Part shown: positions 43,807 through 51,355 of the stretch, piece after piece
How positions within the stretch are numbered: the stretch's first letter is position 1
How the letters are laid out: each line of letters opens with the position of its first letter
NCBI GenBank assembly: GCA_021732415.1
Contig: JAKFVC010000064.1
Location: 1 to 64,000 of the forward strand
Source: Planctomycetaceae bacterium
Lineage (GTDB): Bacteria; Planctomycetota; Planctomycetia; Planctomycetales; Planctomycetaceae
Direction of reading: 5' to 3'
Length of the DNA: 64,000 nucleotides
Made by a program: the position numbers and the translations under genes
The notes under the pieces: model-generated
Database searches by the model: none
What the model was told of the DNA's origin: nothing
What the model saw: only the letters and a program-made list of their open reading frames with translations

Positions 43807-45393
43807 TTACTCCACCGTGTACGACTTGGTGAGGGTCTCGAAGGCGTCTTCCACGTTGCCTTCCGTTAGACCACTGTCGCGGACAATCTGCGTGGCGGCT
43901 TCGTTGTTTCCAATCAAATCGCGTGCGGTGGCATTGATACGACCATTCGCATCGTATTTGTAGGTCAACTCCACCGGCGAACCGGCCGGCAGGTTGGGGG
44001 GCAGATTGAGGATCCGGAAATCACCAATCAGCGTGCAACCGTCGACGTCGTGGGTTTCCCCCTGCAATAGCTTCACATGCACCCGCTGCTGATTGGGTAC
44101 AGTGGTCGAGAACCGCTGGTTCACCAGGCACGGAATGGCAGTATTCCGCGGAATCATGATGTGATTCATCTTCTTCTTGCGGTCGTTGGGATCGGTGATC
44201 TCCACGCCCAGCGAGTGCGAATTGACGTCGATCGCACTGACCGAACGCAACCGGTTGATGACACTCTTGGCCATGCGGCTTTCGCCACCTGTCGCCCGCG
44301 CTTCCAGAATGGCGGCGTGAATCGCGGCACCCTGGGCGACCGCTTCTTCCGGGCTGAGTTCGCGCGACGGCGTGCGTTCGCAGACTTCGCGGAGCATCGT
44401 TTCGATGATCGGCATGTAGGTCGAACCACCCACCAGCACGACTTCGTCCAACTGGCCCGGCTTGACGTGGGCCTGTTGCATCACGAGCTCGGTGGTGTCC
44501 TTCGTCCGCTGCATCAGGTCTGACGTAATGCGTTCGAAGTCGCCGCGGGTCATCGAGATCGTCAGCGATTTTCCCTTGAAATAGACTCCGATCGGCACCT
44601 GGGCCTTCGTCGACAGCGTCCGCTTCGCCTTTTCGCATTCGTCCGTCAGGGTCAGCATGGACTCCGGTTCGGTGCGGGGATCGGCACCGCCGAACTTGCG
44701 GGCGAACTGTTCCGACACGTGATCGACCACGCGGCGCGTCCAGTCGAGACCGCCCAGCATCACGTCGCCGTCTGTCGCCAGCACGCGGAATGAGGTCGGC
44801 GTATAGCGGACCACTGTCACGTCGAACGTACCACCACCCAGGTCATAGACCATGATCGTGCGTTCGATGTCGCGGCCTTCGGACCGGCCCAACTCACCGC
44901 GCTGCCAGGCATAACACAGGGTCGCGGCAGTCGGTTCGTTGATGATGTCGATGACGTTCAGGCCAGCGATGCGGCCGGCGTCTTGAGTCGCCTTGCGGCG
45001 CACGTCATTAAAATAGTAAGGAACGGTGATGACCGCATTGGCGATCGGGCCGATCTGCTTTTCGGCGTCCTGTTTGAGCTTCTTCAAGATCAGGGCCGAA
45101 ATGAATTCCGGCGTCAGCTTCTTGTTCTGGTAGAGCTTGAACCACTCTTTGTTGCCCATCTGGCGTTTGACGGCTTCGACCACGTGATCGGGCGGTTCGA
45201 GCGAAATGCGTTCAAAAGATGGTCCGACAAGCACGTGGCCATCTTCTCCCAGCAAGACGACGGACGGCGTGATTTTCTTGCCGTCGGTGTTCAAGAGCGA
45301 AACGGGCTCACCCTTATCGTTGATTTGCGAGATCGTGGAGTAGGTCGTTCCGAGGTCGATACCGACAGTTTGTCCTGGCAGAAGCTTGATCAT
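43807..45393 (-). CDS. Hsp70/DnaK-like chaperone lacking the C-terminal lid
   Basis: The nucleotide-binding domain is intact: TVGIDLGTTYSTISQ (phosphate 1), VPYYFNDVRRKATQDAGRIA, NEPTAATLCYA, VYDLGGGTFDVTVV (phosphate 2) and VVLVGGSTYMPIIETML (adenosine). The beta-sandwich substrate domain follows (NTAIPCLVNQRFST, VHVKLLQGE, GSPVELTYKYDANGRI). The protein stops about 50 residues after that, giving 528 residues against ~640 for DnaK, so most of the helical lid is missing. The start at 45393 (MIKLLPGQTVGIDLG) fits the family; an upstream frame to 45432 adds 13 residues. The HPD-less J-like membrane gene lies 332 bases downstream. It is probably a specialised Hsp70, not the housekeeping DnaK. 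Confidence 0.92.
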   Translation of the reverse strand: MIKLLPGQTVGIDLGTTYSTISQINDKGEPVSLLNTDGKKITPSVVLLGEDGHVLVGPSFERISLEPPDHVVEAVKRQMGNKEWFKLYQNKKLTPEFISALILKKLKQDAEKQIGPIANAVITVPYYFNDVRRKATQDAGRIAGLNVIDIINEPTAATLCYAWQRGELGRSEGRDIERTIMVYDLGGGTFDVTVVRYTPTSFRVLATDGDVMLGGLDWTRRVVDHVSEQFARKFGGADPRTEPESMLTLTDECEKAKRTLSTKAQVPIGVYFKGKSLTISMTRGDFERITSDLMQRTKDTTELVMQQAHVKPGQLDEVVLVGGSTYMPIIETMLREVCERTPSRELSPEEAVAQGAAIHAAILEARATGGESRMAKSVINRLRSVSAIDVNSHSLGVEITDPNDRKKKMNHIMIPRNTAIPCLVNQRFSTTVPNQQRVHVKLLQGETHDVDGCTLIGDFRILNLPPNLPAGSPVELTYKYDANGRINATARDLIGNNEAATQIVRDSGLTEGNVEDAFETLTKSYTVE

Positions 45394-45761
45394 AAGTGCT
45401 CGAAATTCCTTGAAAACACGGGCCCCCAGCACGGGGCCTACCTCTTACTAACCAGGCCAGTCAGGCCGACAGTAATCGCTCACTCGTTTCGATCCCCTGC
45501 GCAGACCGAAAGTCTGGCCTCGTCGAAGGGACGAATTCCATCGATTATGAGCATCTCGAGGTAAAGTGGGCGATCTTTTATATTCTGATCGACAAAGGGA
45601 GGGGAATCAAGCACGACACCTCGCCGACGAAATGTACACTGTTCTAGCCCACATGGGTTGGAAAACCGAGTGGAACTGCTGGTGAGAAGGGATCCGGTGG
45701 CTGCGGAGGGGACGGATTTGAGGTGCGTCCGTGGACAGAAAGGATGCTCTTCACAGGGAAT
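45394..45761. other. Spacer upstream of the Hsp70 gene
   Basis: No credible gene. It presumably contains the Hsp70 promoter on the minus strand; a TATAAA lies near 45573-45578 but without a good -35 partner. I see no CIRCE element (TTAGCACTC-N9-GAGTGCTAA). Confidence 0.4.
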
Positions 45762-46499
45762 TCACAGCCCAAAGTCGACTTCCAGATCGCTTCTCACGAT
45801 CCGCCCATCGTGCAAAGCCGAGGCAATCAGCACTCCATCGATTCTGAGATTCTTCAACAATTGAAGATCATCCCGATTGCGAACGCCGCCTCCGGTGATC
45901 AACTCCAAGTCAGGATTCTGGGAGCGAATGGCCGCACACAGTTCCAACGTCGAGATCCCCGCAGCGATGCCCACCTGTGCGAGGTCCAGCACGATAAGGC
46001 GCTTGATACCCTGCTGAATTGCGGTCTGTGCGAACTGTAGAGGAGACATTCCCGACCAGGCACCGTCACCAATCAGCGGTCGACCGTTCTGCAGATCGAG
46101 GCTGAAGAGGATTTTTTTAGGACCGCATTGCGCGACGAGTGCCTGCAGCAGGGCGGGATTGGGAATCGATTCAAGCCCCGCAATGATCGAATGGGCACCC
46201 GTCTTGAGGACGGTTGCCGCGGTCGCCAGATCACGGATTCCGGCGTCAATGAGCAGCGAAAACCCGTCTTGCGACAGTTGTCGGTAAATCTCGAGGTTCG
46301 GCCGGTGGTGGAGGATGGCATCGAGATCTGCCACGTACAACCGGTCGAGACCAAACTGATCTCGAAAAGCCCGTGCGATCGCGAGAGGTTCGGACGACGA
46401 GCAAATCTGGCTTTCAATCGGCCGGTACGTTTCACGCCGCCCCGCGACTCCCCGCACGACGACACCATTGAGTAGGTCGAGTACGGGGAGGATTTGCAT
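45762..46499 (-). CDS. HisA/HisF-related TIM-barrel protein
   Basis: The 245-residue protein begins MQILPVLDLLNGVVVRGVAG, matching the hisA/hisF-related group found in archaea, methylotrophs and planctomycetes rather than classical HisA. It has an Asp in VLDLLNG on strand 1, LYVADLDAIL, FSLDLQNGRPL at the second catalytic Asp position, and the phosphate-binding ITGGGVRNRDD and IASALHDG near the end. In some relatives the genes occur with one-carbon (tetrahydromethanopterin) pathways, so a role outside histidine biosynthesis is possible. The gene begins 26 bases after serA on the same strand and is likely co-transcribed. An upstream in-frame start (46544) lies inside serA and is less likely. 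Confidence 0.8.
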   Translation of the reverse strand: MQILPVLDLLNGVVVRGVAGRRETYRPIESQICSSSEPLAIARAFRDQFGLDRLYVADLDAILHHRPNLEIYRQLSQDGFSLLIDAGIRDLATAATVLKTGAHSIIAGLESIPNPALLQALVAQCGPKKILFSLDLQNGRPLIGDGAWSGMSPLQFAQTAIQQGIKRLIVLDLAQVGIAAGISTLELCAAIRSQNPDLELITGGGVRNRDDLQLLKNLRIDGVLIASALHDGRIVRSDLEVDFGL

Positions 46500-46525
46500 A
46501 AAGTATTTTCCGTTGGACGGGTCCT

Positions 46526-48175
46526 CTACTTCGAAACCAACCACGGCAACGGTGCGCCAGCCTTCGGCAGCTTCACGACTTCAACTCCCGTCACTTCGGG
46601 ATGTTTCTTGATCTCTTCCAGAACTTCATTCGAAGGTTCGCTGTCGAGATTCAAAATAGCGACCGAATCGCCCCCCTGCCGTTCCTGCAAGCGCCCCAGG
46701 GCCATCGCGGCGATGTTGACTTGATGCCGCCCGCAGATCTGGCCGATGTAGCCGATCAGACCGGGGACGTCGCGGTGCCGGTAGATCAGCATCGTGCCAT
46801 CCAGGTAGGCGTCGATGGAAAATTTGCCGAGCCGTACCAACCGTAGGAATTGCTTGCCGAAAATCGTCCCCGAGGCTGTCAATTCGCCGCTGTCGGTCTG
46901 CACAATTGCCTGCACCATCGTGTGGAAATCGGACGGTTCGGTGGATGTGGTTTCGGTGATCTCGATGCCCCGTTCGCGGGCCAGCAACTCGGCGTTGACG
47001 ATGTTCACGCTCTCGTCGAGAGCCGATTCCAGCAGACCACAGGCAAACGCGTTGGTGATGAGCTTCGTCTTCTTCGAGGCCGCTTCACCACGATAGTTGA
47101 CCACCGCCGATTTGACGCCGGTCGACTTGTTTTGTTGAGCGAGCAGCAGCCCCAAACGCCGGCCCAGATCCAGATAGGCCTTCATGTCGGCCATTTCCGT
47201 ACTGGTGATCGGCGCCATGTTGACGGCGTGCCGGACTTCGTTGCGGATCAGGAAACCCGAGATGATTTCCGCGGCTTCGATCGCGACCGATTCCTGGGCT
47301 TCTTCGGTCGAAGCACCCAGGTGCGGCGTGGTCAGCAGGTTCTTGGTCTTCAGCAATCGAGAATCGGCCGGCAGCGGTTCGGTTTCGAACACGTCCAGCG
47401 CGGCTCCAGCGACATGACCAGATTCCAGCGCGTCGGCGAGGGCCGTTTCGTCGATAATCCCGCCACGAGCACAGTTAATCAGTCGGACGCCTTTGCGCAT
47501 CTTGGCGATCCGCTCGGCGCTGATCAAGCTCTTGGTTTCCGCACCGCCGGGAGTGTGTACCGTCAGGTAATCGCACAGCGGTAGCAGTTCGTCGATATCG
47601 CGATAGAGCGTAATTCCCTGCTCCGCAGCCTTCTCGATGGAGAGGAACGGATCGTAACCCACGACCTTCATTTCCAAGCCAATGGCCCGGCGAGCGACCG
47701 ATTGTCCAATGCGGCCGAGACCCACTACGGCCAGGGTTTTTCCAGCCAACTGTGTTCCGGTGAAACTCTTCTTGTCCCACTTGCCGGCCTTCATGCTGGC
47801 ATCCGCAGGAGCGATATAGCGGGACAGGGCCATCATCATGGTGACGGCGTGTTCCGCGGTGCTGGTCGTGTTGCCAGCTGGGGTGTTCATGACGACGATA
47901 CCGGCCCGGGTCGCGGCATCCAGGTCGATGTTGTCGACTCCCACGCCTGCTCGGACGATGATCTTCAGACGCGGCTGATCTTTCAGGATCTCCGGCGTCA
48001 TCTTGGTATCCGAGCGAATGATCACCCCGTCGGCTTCGCGGAGGAGTTCGCGGATTCCCGCTGCGCCCAGCTTATCGGCTTTCTCGTTGTTGACGATGAC
48101 ATTCAGACCAGGCGTGGCCTGCAGCAAATTGATACCGGCAATCGACAAGCTATCCCGACACAACACATTGAACAT
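46526..48175 (-). CDS. serA: D-3-phosphoglycerate dehydrogenase, long type
   Basis: SerA oxidises 3-phosphoglycerate to 3-phosphohydroxypyruvate, the first step of serine synthesis. The 549-residue product has the catalytic/NAD-binding part with IVRAGVGVDNIDLDAA, LAVVGLGRIGQSVARRA, and the Arg-Glu-His triad in NCARGGIIDE, DVFETEPLP and TTPHLGASTEEAQ. An intervening allosteric substrate-binding domain and a C-terminal ACT domain (YRHRDVPGLIGYIGQICGRH) follow, as in long-type enzymes regulated by serine. The start ATG 48175 (MFNVLCRDSLS) fits the family; a longer frame to 48208 is possible. Confidence 0.96.
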   Translation of the reverse strand: MFNVLCRDSLSIAGINLLQATPGLNVIVNNEKADKLGAAGIRELLREADGVIIRSDTKMTPEILKDQPRLKIIVRAGVGVDNIDLDAATRAGIVVMNTPAGNTTSTAEHAVTMMMALSRYIAPADASMKAGKWDKKSFTGTQLAGKTLAVVGLGRIGQSVARRAIGLEMKVVGYDPFLSIEKAAEQGITLYRDIDELLPLCDYLTVHTPGGAETKSLISAERIAKMRKGVRLINCARGGIIDETALADALESGHVAGAALDVFETEPLPADSRLLKTKNLLTTPHLGASTEEAQESVAIEAAEIISGFLIRNEVRHAVNMAPITSTEMADMKAYLDLGRRLGLLLAQQNKSTGVKSAVVNYRGEAASKKTKLITNAFACGLLESALDESVNIVNAELLARERGIEITETTSTEPSDFHTMVQAIVQTDSGELTASGTIFGKQFLRLVRLGKFSIDAYLDGTMLIYRHRDVPGLIGYIGQICGRHQVNIAAMALGRLQERQGGDSVAILNLDSEPSNEVLEEIKKHPEVTGVEVVKLPKAGAPLPWLVSK

Positions 48176-48540
48176 GACTGGCGTCTCACACTTCACTGGG
48201 GGCGACAACAGACGGCCCGCAACGAGGGGGCTCAGCCGGGGCCGCGGAACAATATCGGAGGGCTGATATCAGCCTAACTGAATATTTGGTAAACGATTGC
48301 GGCAAGCGATCAGATCCTGATGGGATGAGCTGCCAACTCGCGCAAATGTGGCCGGTATGGTAGGGGGAGGGAGCCCAATTCGTAAAGGGCAGGCTGGGAC
48401 ACACCAATTCAGGATGCGGTTCGCACGACATCCATCAGTCCCATAGGTCCTATCAGTCCCCATTTGTCCCATTTAAATTGCATGAGACAATGCGACTGTC
48501 GGCCGACTGGAAAGCCTGACCGAAGCTGGCGGGTGAATGC
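48176..48540. other. Spacer upstream of serA with short GTCCCAT-type repeats
   Basis: No gene is evident. Near 48430-48475 there is a cluster of short direct repeats (CAGTCCCATAGG, CAGTCCCCAT, TTGTCCCATTT). The stretch GAATATTTGGTAAACGATT near 48278-48296 is AT-rich and may belong to the serA promoter, but I could not define it. Confidence 0.4.
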
Positions 48541-48813
48541 TTAAACCCCAGACAACCAAGGGTTTAGCAGAATTCGATACCCGTGGTAGAAGGTGTCGAT
48601 CGCCTCGGAATTCATACGTGCGCTGGTCAACGGCGAATATAAGAAGGCGATGGAGTTCATGAACCACAGGGGAGCATCGAGAACTCGACATAGAGCGATC
48701 AACCACGGTGGCGACAACGCATAAGCGATGAGACCTGTCATCGAGAAGCAGAACAGGTCCGAACCGGTTAGGGCGCGCGGTTGGTGATGGTACGTAGCGA
48801 TGTGCAGCAACAT
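48541..48813 (-). CDS. Possible small membrane-associated protein
   Basis: A 90-residue frame starts MLLHIATYHHQPRALTGSDL and contains one hydrophobic segment (FSMTGLIAYALSPPWLIALC) followed by an aromatic-rich part (PLWFMNSIAFLYSP) and FYHGYRILLNPWL. The pattern resembles small planctomycete hypothetical proteins, but I cannot name a family. The same frame stays open upstream to 49179, with composition that does not look coding. Treat it as a tentative gene. Confidence 0.4.
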   Translation of the reverse strand: MLLHIATYHHQPRALTGSDLFCFSMTGLIAYALSPPWLIALCRVLDAPLWFMNSIAFLYSPLTSARMNSEAIDTFYHGYRILLNPWLSGV

Positions 48814-49210
48814 AGTCGCGGTTCCCGAGTCAATAGCTGAGCGGGGCGTACTGGATTTTACCGACTGAAATTGAGATCTAACCCACGATGCGCCGAACGG
48901 CGCGAACTTCGACGGGAGCACCACAGATGCAGATTTTCGCGGTGGCCCACAACCAATAAAACGATTTTCGCGTCTGATTGTCTCCCGCAATCTGGGGTGT
49001 TGGAGGTTGTTTTCCACATCCGACGGGGATTGGACAATTTTTAAGGATTTTGCCGGCTGGTGCAGCGGTATCGCTCTGTTCAACGCATCGTTGATGGCGA
49101 CATGTTTTGATGCGAAAACGGGGCAAAAGATCGCAAATGTGCGGTAAACCCCGCATTTTGGTGTCGAGCCAATTCGCACTTCGATGCAGAAGACTCTAAC
49201 ATCACGGTAT
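48814..49210. other. Spacer without recognisable gene
   Basis: I see no convincing coding sequence, RNA or strong repeat. A C-rich/G-rich pair CGGGGCAAAAG and GTAAACCCCGCATTTTG near 49118-49160 could fold, but weakly. Confidence 0.4.
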
Positions 49211-49329
49211 GTAGGTCAACTCGTCGTACCCGCATCTCGCCAGAGTGCGGGCCTTGCCAGTTACTCGCCCGCGTTCTGGCGAAACGCGGCTACAGATATC
49301 AATATCGCGTCAGGCACAGCCTGACCTAC
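49211..49329. repeat. Nested inverted repeat upstream of a methyltransferase gene
   Basis: The outer ends GTAGGTCA (49211-49218) and TGACCTAC (49322-49329) are complementary. Inside, arms at 49229-49251 and 49268-49290 pair around CGCCAGA/TCTGGCG, and a perfect hairpin GTCAGGC-ACA-GCCTGAC occupies 49309-49325. The layout matches the nested style of the 1741-2012 and 26529-26656 repeats. Confidence 0.75.
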
Positions 49330-49351
49330 TCCGTCGCGAAAATCATCTTGA

Positions 49352-50533
49352 ATGGGATCCGTATCCAACCCGGGCATTGACTGGAACGAATGGCAGACGT
49401 TGTGCGCCTTGCGCGACACGCCCGCCATTTTTGCCCGGCTCCAGGAGTCCTCGGGATCGGAACTTCAGGTACAGGCTCGGTTACGAAAAGAGTTTCCCGA
49501 AGCGCTGGTGCGGGGTGCTATTTCTTTGCAGGAACTGCGCCACAAGGCGCTCGCGAAGTTTGCGCTGGGCGATCAACTGTGGCTGGATCGAGTGGGCCTG
49601 GAACAATGCACCAGCGAGCTCGTCGCGGCACACAAGTCGGCTCGGTTTTCAGGTCAGGTCTGGGACTACTGCACTGGAATCGGGTCCGACGCCGCGGCAT
49701 TGGCCAAAAGTGGTTGCGATGTCGTGACCGTGGATACCGACCCCGCCTGCAGCCTGCGAGCGAAATGGAACGCCGCGATCCTCTCGCCAGAACGATCACC
49801 GCTGTATGTGACGGCCCGAGCCGAAGACCTGACCGACCGTTCGGGCTGGCTGCACGTCGATCCCGATCGCCGGGCGAGCCAGGCCACACGTGCCGTGCGG
49901 ATCGAAGACTATGTACCGGGCCTCGAACAGATGCAGAACTGGATCCGCGAGTTTGCCGGAGGAGCGATCAAGCTCAGTCCAGCGGCGAATTTCGGGGGCA
50001 AGTTCAACGACGCCGAAATCGAGTTAATTAGTGTACACGGCGAATGCAAGGAAGCGACCGTCTGGTTCGGCCGGCTGGCGGGTGAAAAGCCCTGGCGCGC
50101 CACAGCGTTGCCCTCCGGCGAGACGCTCGCAGGAGAGCCGATGGAAGCGGTTGCCGATATCCTGCCGCTGGGACGATATCTATTCGATCCCGACCCCGCG
50201 ATCGTACGTGCCGGATTGGTGGATTTGCTGGCCGAGCGGTTAGGATTGGCCCGCTTGGATGCGGCGGAAGAGTATCTCACTGGGGATTCGCTCGTGGATT
50301 CCGCGTTCGTCCGAGCCTTTGAGGTGGAGGCGGAGTTGTCGAACAATCCGAAGGACGTGCGAGCCTATTATCGAACATCACCGTTTGGTCAGTTGGAAAT
50401 CAAATGCCGGCATATTCCCGTGGAGATCGACCGGTTACGAAAGCAATTGGATCTACCAGGAAAGGAAGCGGGGGTATTGATTTTCGCGCGCGTGTCAGGG
50501 AAGGCAAGGGCGGTGGTAGCGCGACGCGTGTGA
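49352..50533 (+). CDS. SAM-dependent methyltransferase with THUMP-like C-terminal domain
   Basis: A helical N-terminal part (residues 1-105) precedes a Rossmann methyltransferase core with motif I VWDYCTGIGSDAAALAKSG, motif II VTVDTDP and motif IV HVDPDRR. The C-terminal ~90 residues (from FDPDPAIVRAGLVDLLAERL, then YYRTSPFGQLEIKCRHIPV) match the THUMP-like domain that accompanies this methyltransferase family. These features suggest an RNA substrate, but no target is established from sequence. The start is the ATG at 49352, about 22 bases after a nested inverted repeat. Confidence 0.85.
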   Translation: MGSVSNPGIDWNEWQTLCALRDTPAIFARLQESSGSELQVQARLRKEFPEALVRGAISLQELRHKALAKFALGDQLWLDRVGLEQCTSELVAAHKSARFSGQVWDYCTGIGSDAAALAKSGCDVVTVDTDPACSLRAKWNAAILSPERSPLYVTARAEDLTDRSGWLHVDPDRRASQATRAVRIEDYVPGLEQMQNWIREFAGGAIKLSPAANFGGKFNDAEIELISVHGECKEATVWFGRLAGEKPWRATALPSGETLAGEPMEAVADILPLGRYLFDPDPAIVRAGLVDLLAERLGLARLDAAEEYLTGDSLVDSAFVRAFEVEAELSNNPKDVRAYYRTSPFGQLEIKCRHIPVEIDRLRKQLDLPGKEAGVLIFARVSGKARAVVARRV

Positions 50534-50569
50534 CCGTTTCGTACGAGTGTATCGAGTCTCGAATCAAAG

Positions 50570-51327
50570 GTCTTCGCCCCGGAGGGGCCGACGTAGGTAG
50601 CCAGGGGCGGAAGCCCCTGGAAAGGCACGTTAACGTGACCATCACGCCCCGGAGGGGCCGGCGAACGAGGATTCTCTTCGGCCCCGGCAAATGCCAACTC
50701 CCTGCGGAACCACACATCTATTCCCAAATATATCGTTCATCAAATTCGATCTCATGACGAATCAGCAAATCGAGAAACTCTTCCTTAAAAGAACGCGTTC
50801 GATGATGTTTCTTTTGGTTTTGAACGTACCTAAAAACCGTTGCCTCGTTAGATTTGCTCACCGAAAATGCTCCGTAACCAATCTGCCAACCAAAAGCCTT
50901 TTGGTCCGGGAGTTCACGATGAATCCACGCGGATGAATTTGATTTCAGGTCGCGGACCAAGTCGGCTACGGATTCGGTTGGATGTTGTCCAACAAGCAAA
51001 TGAATATGGTCTCCCGTACCTCCGCCTGCCAATAGGACATGTTTGCGATTCCGGAGGACTCCGGCGATGTATTCGAATAATCTGGCTTCCCACGAAGCGT
51101 CAATGAGGGATTTGCGATCCTTGGTGCTCCAAACCAAATGAACTCGCAGGTTGCAATAGGAGCTTGACACTATGAGTCTCCGGAGTGTGATCTTTACCGA
51201 ATAGTCCCAATTCGGCAGTCGAATGTTTATCGTTCGCCGGCCCCTCCGGGGCGGGGTTGTCATTCGGTCGCATTTTCCAGGGGCTTCCGCCCCTGGCTAC
51301 CTACGTCGGCCCCTCCGGGGCGAAGAC
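50570..51327. mobile_element. REP-associated transposase element with about 98-bp inverted ends
   Basis: The ends 50570-50668 and 51230-51327 are inverted copies. Each contains two GCCCCGGAGGGGCCG palindromes and, between them, a third palindrome around CCAGGGGCGGAAGCCCCTGG. The outer ~54 bases and the inner ~25 bases of the two ends agree nearly perfectly; the ~20 bases between differ. They enclose a single-gene IS200-like transposase. The arrangement is that of a REPtron: a single-copy transposase flanked by the REP palindromes it is thought to mobilise. It lies between the convergent ends of the THUMP-like methyltransferase gene and recQ. Confidence 0.85.
50718..51170 (-). CDS. REP-associated tyrosine transposase (IS200-like Y1 transposase)
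   Basis: The 150-residue protein has the single-domain Y1/HUH fold: VSSSYCNLRVHLVWSTKDRK at the start, the metal-binding HUH motif GDHIHLLVG, and the catalytic Tyr in FRYVQNQKKHH, then FKEEFLDLLIRHEIEFDERYIW. The GTG start at 51170 matches family length; the frame extends to 51263, but that extension is read from the flanking REP palindrome. Enzymes of this type nick and rejoin single-stranded DNA through a 5'-phosphotyrosine. All catalytic residues are present, so it may be active. Confidence 0.9.
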   Translation of the reverse strand: MSSSYCNLRVHLVWSTKDRKSLIDASWEARLFEYIAGVLRNRKHVLLAGGGTGDHIHLLVGQHPTESVADLVRDLKSNSSAWIHRELPDQKAFGWQIGYGAFSVSKSNEATVFRYVQNQKKHHRTRSFKEEFLDLLIRHEIEFDERYIWE

Positions 51328-51355
51328 ATGCGGAATTCTACGTTTTCGTGTTGCT

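Noticed and set aside
45394-45761. Possible heat-shock regulatory element (CIRCE) upstream of the Hsp70 gene
   Set aside because: No TTAGCACTC-N9-GAGTGCTAA or close variant was found.
48814-49179. N-terminal extension of the small membrane-associated frame up to 49179
   Set aside because: The extra ~120 codons have no coding-like composition and cross sequence that looks intergenic; only the 48541-48813 part is kept, tentatively.
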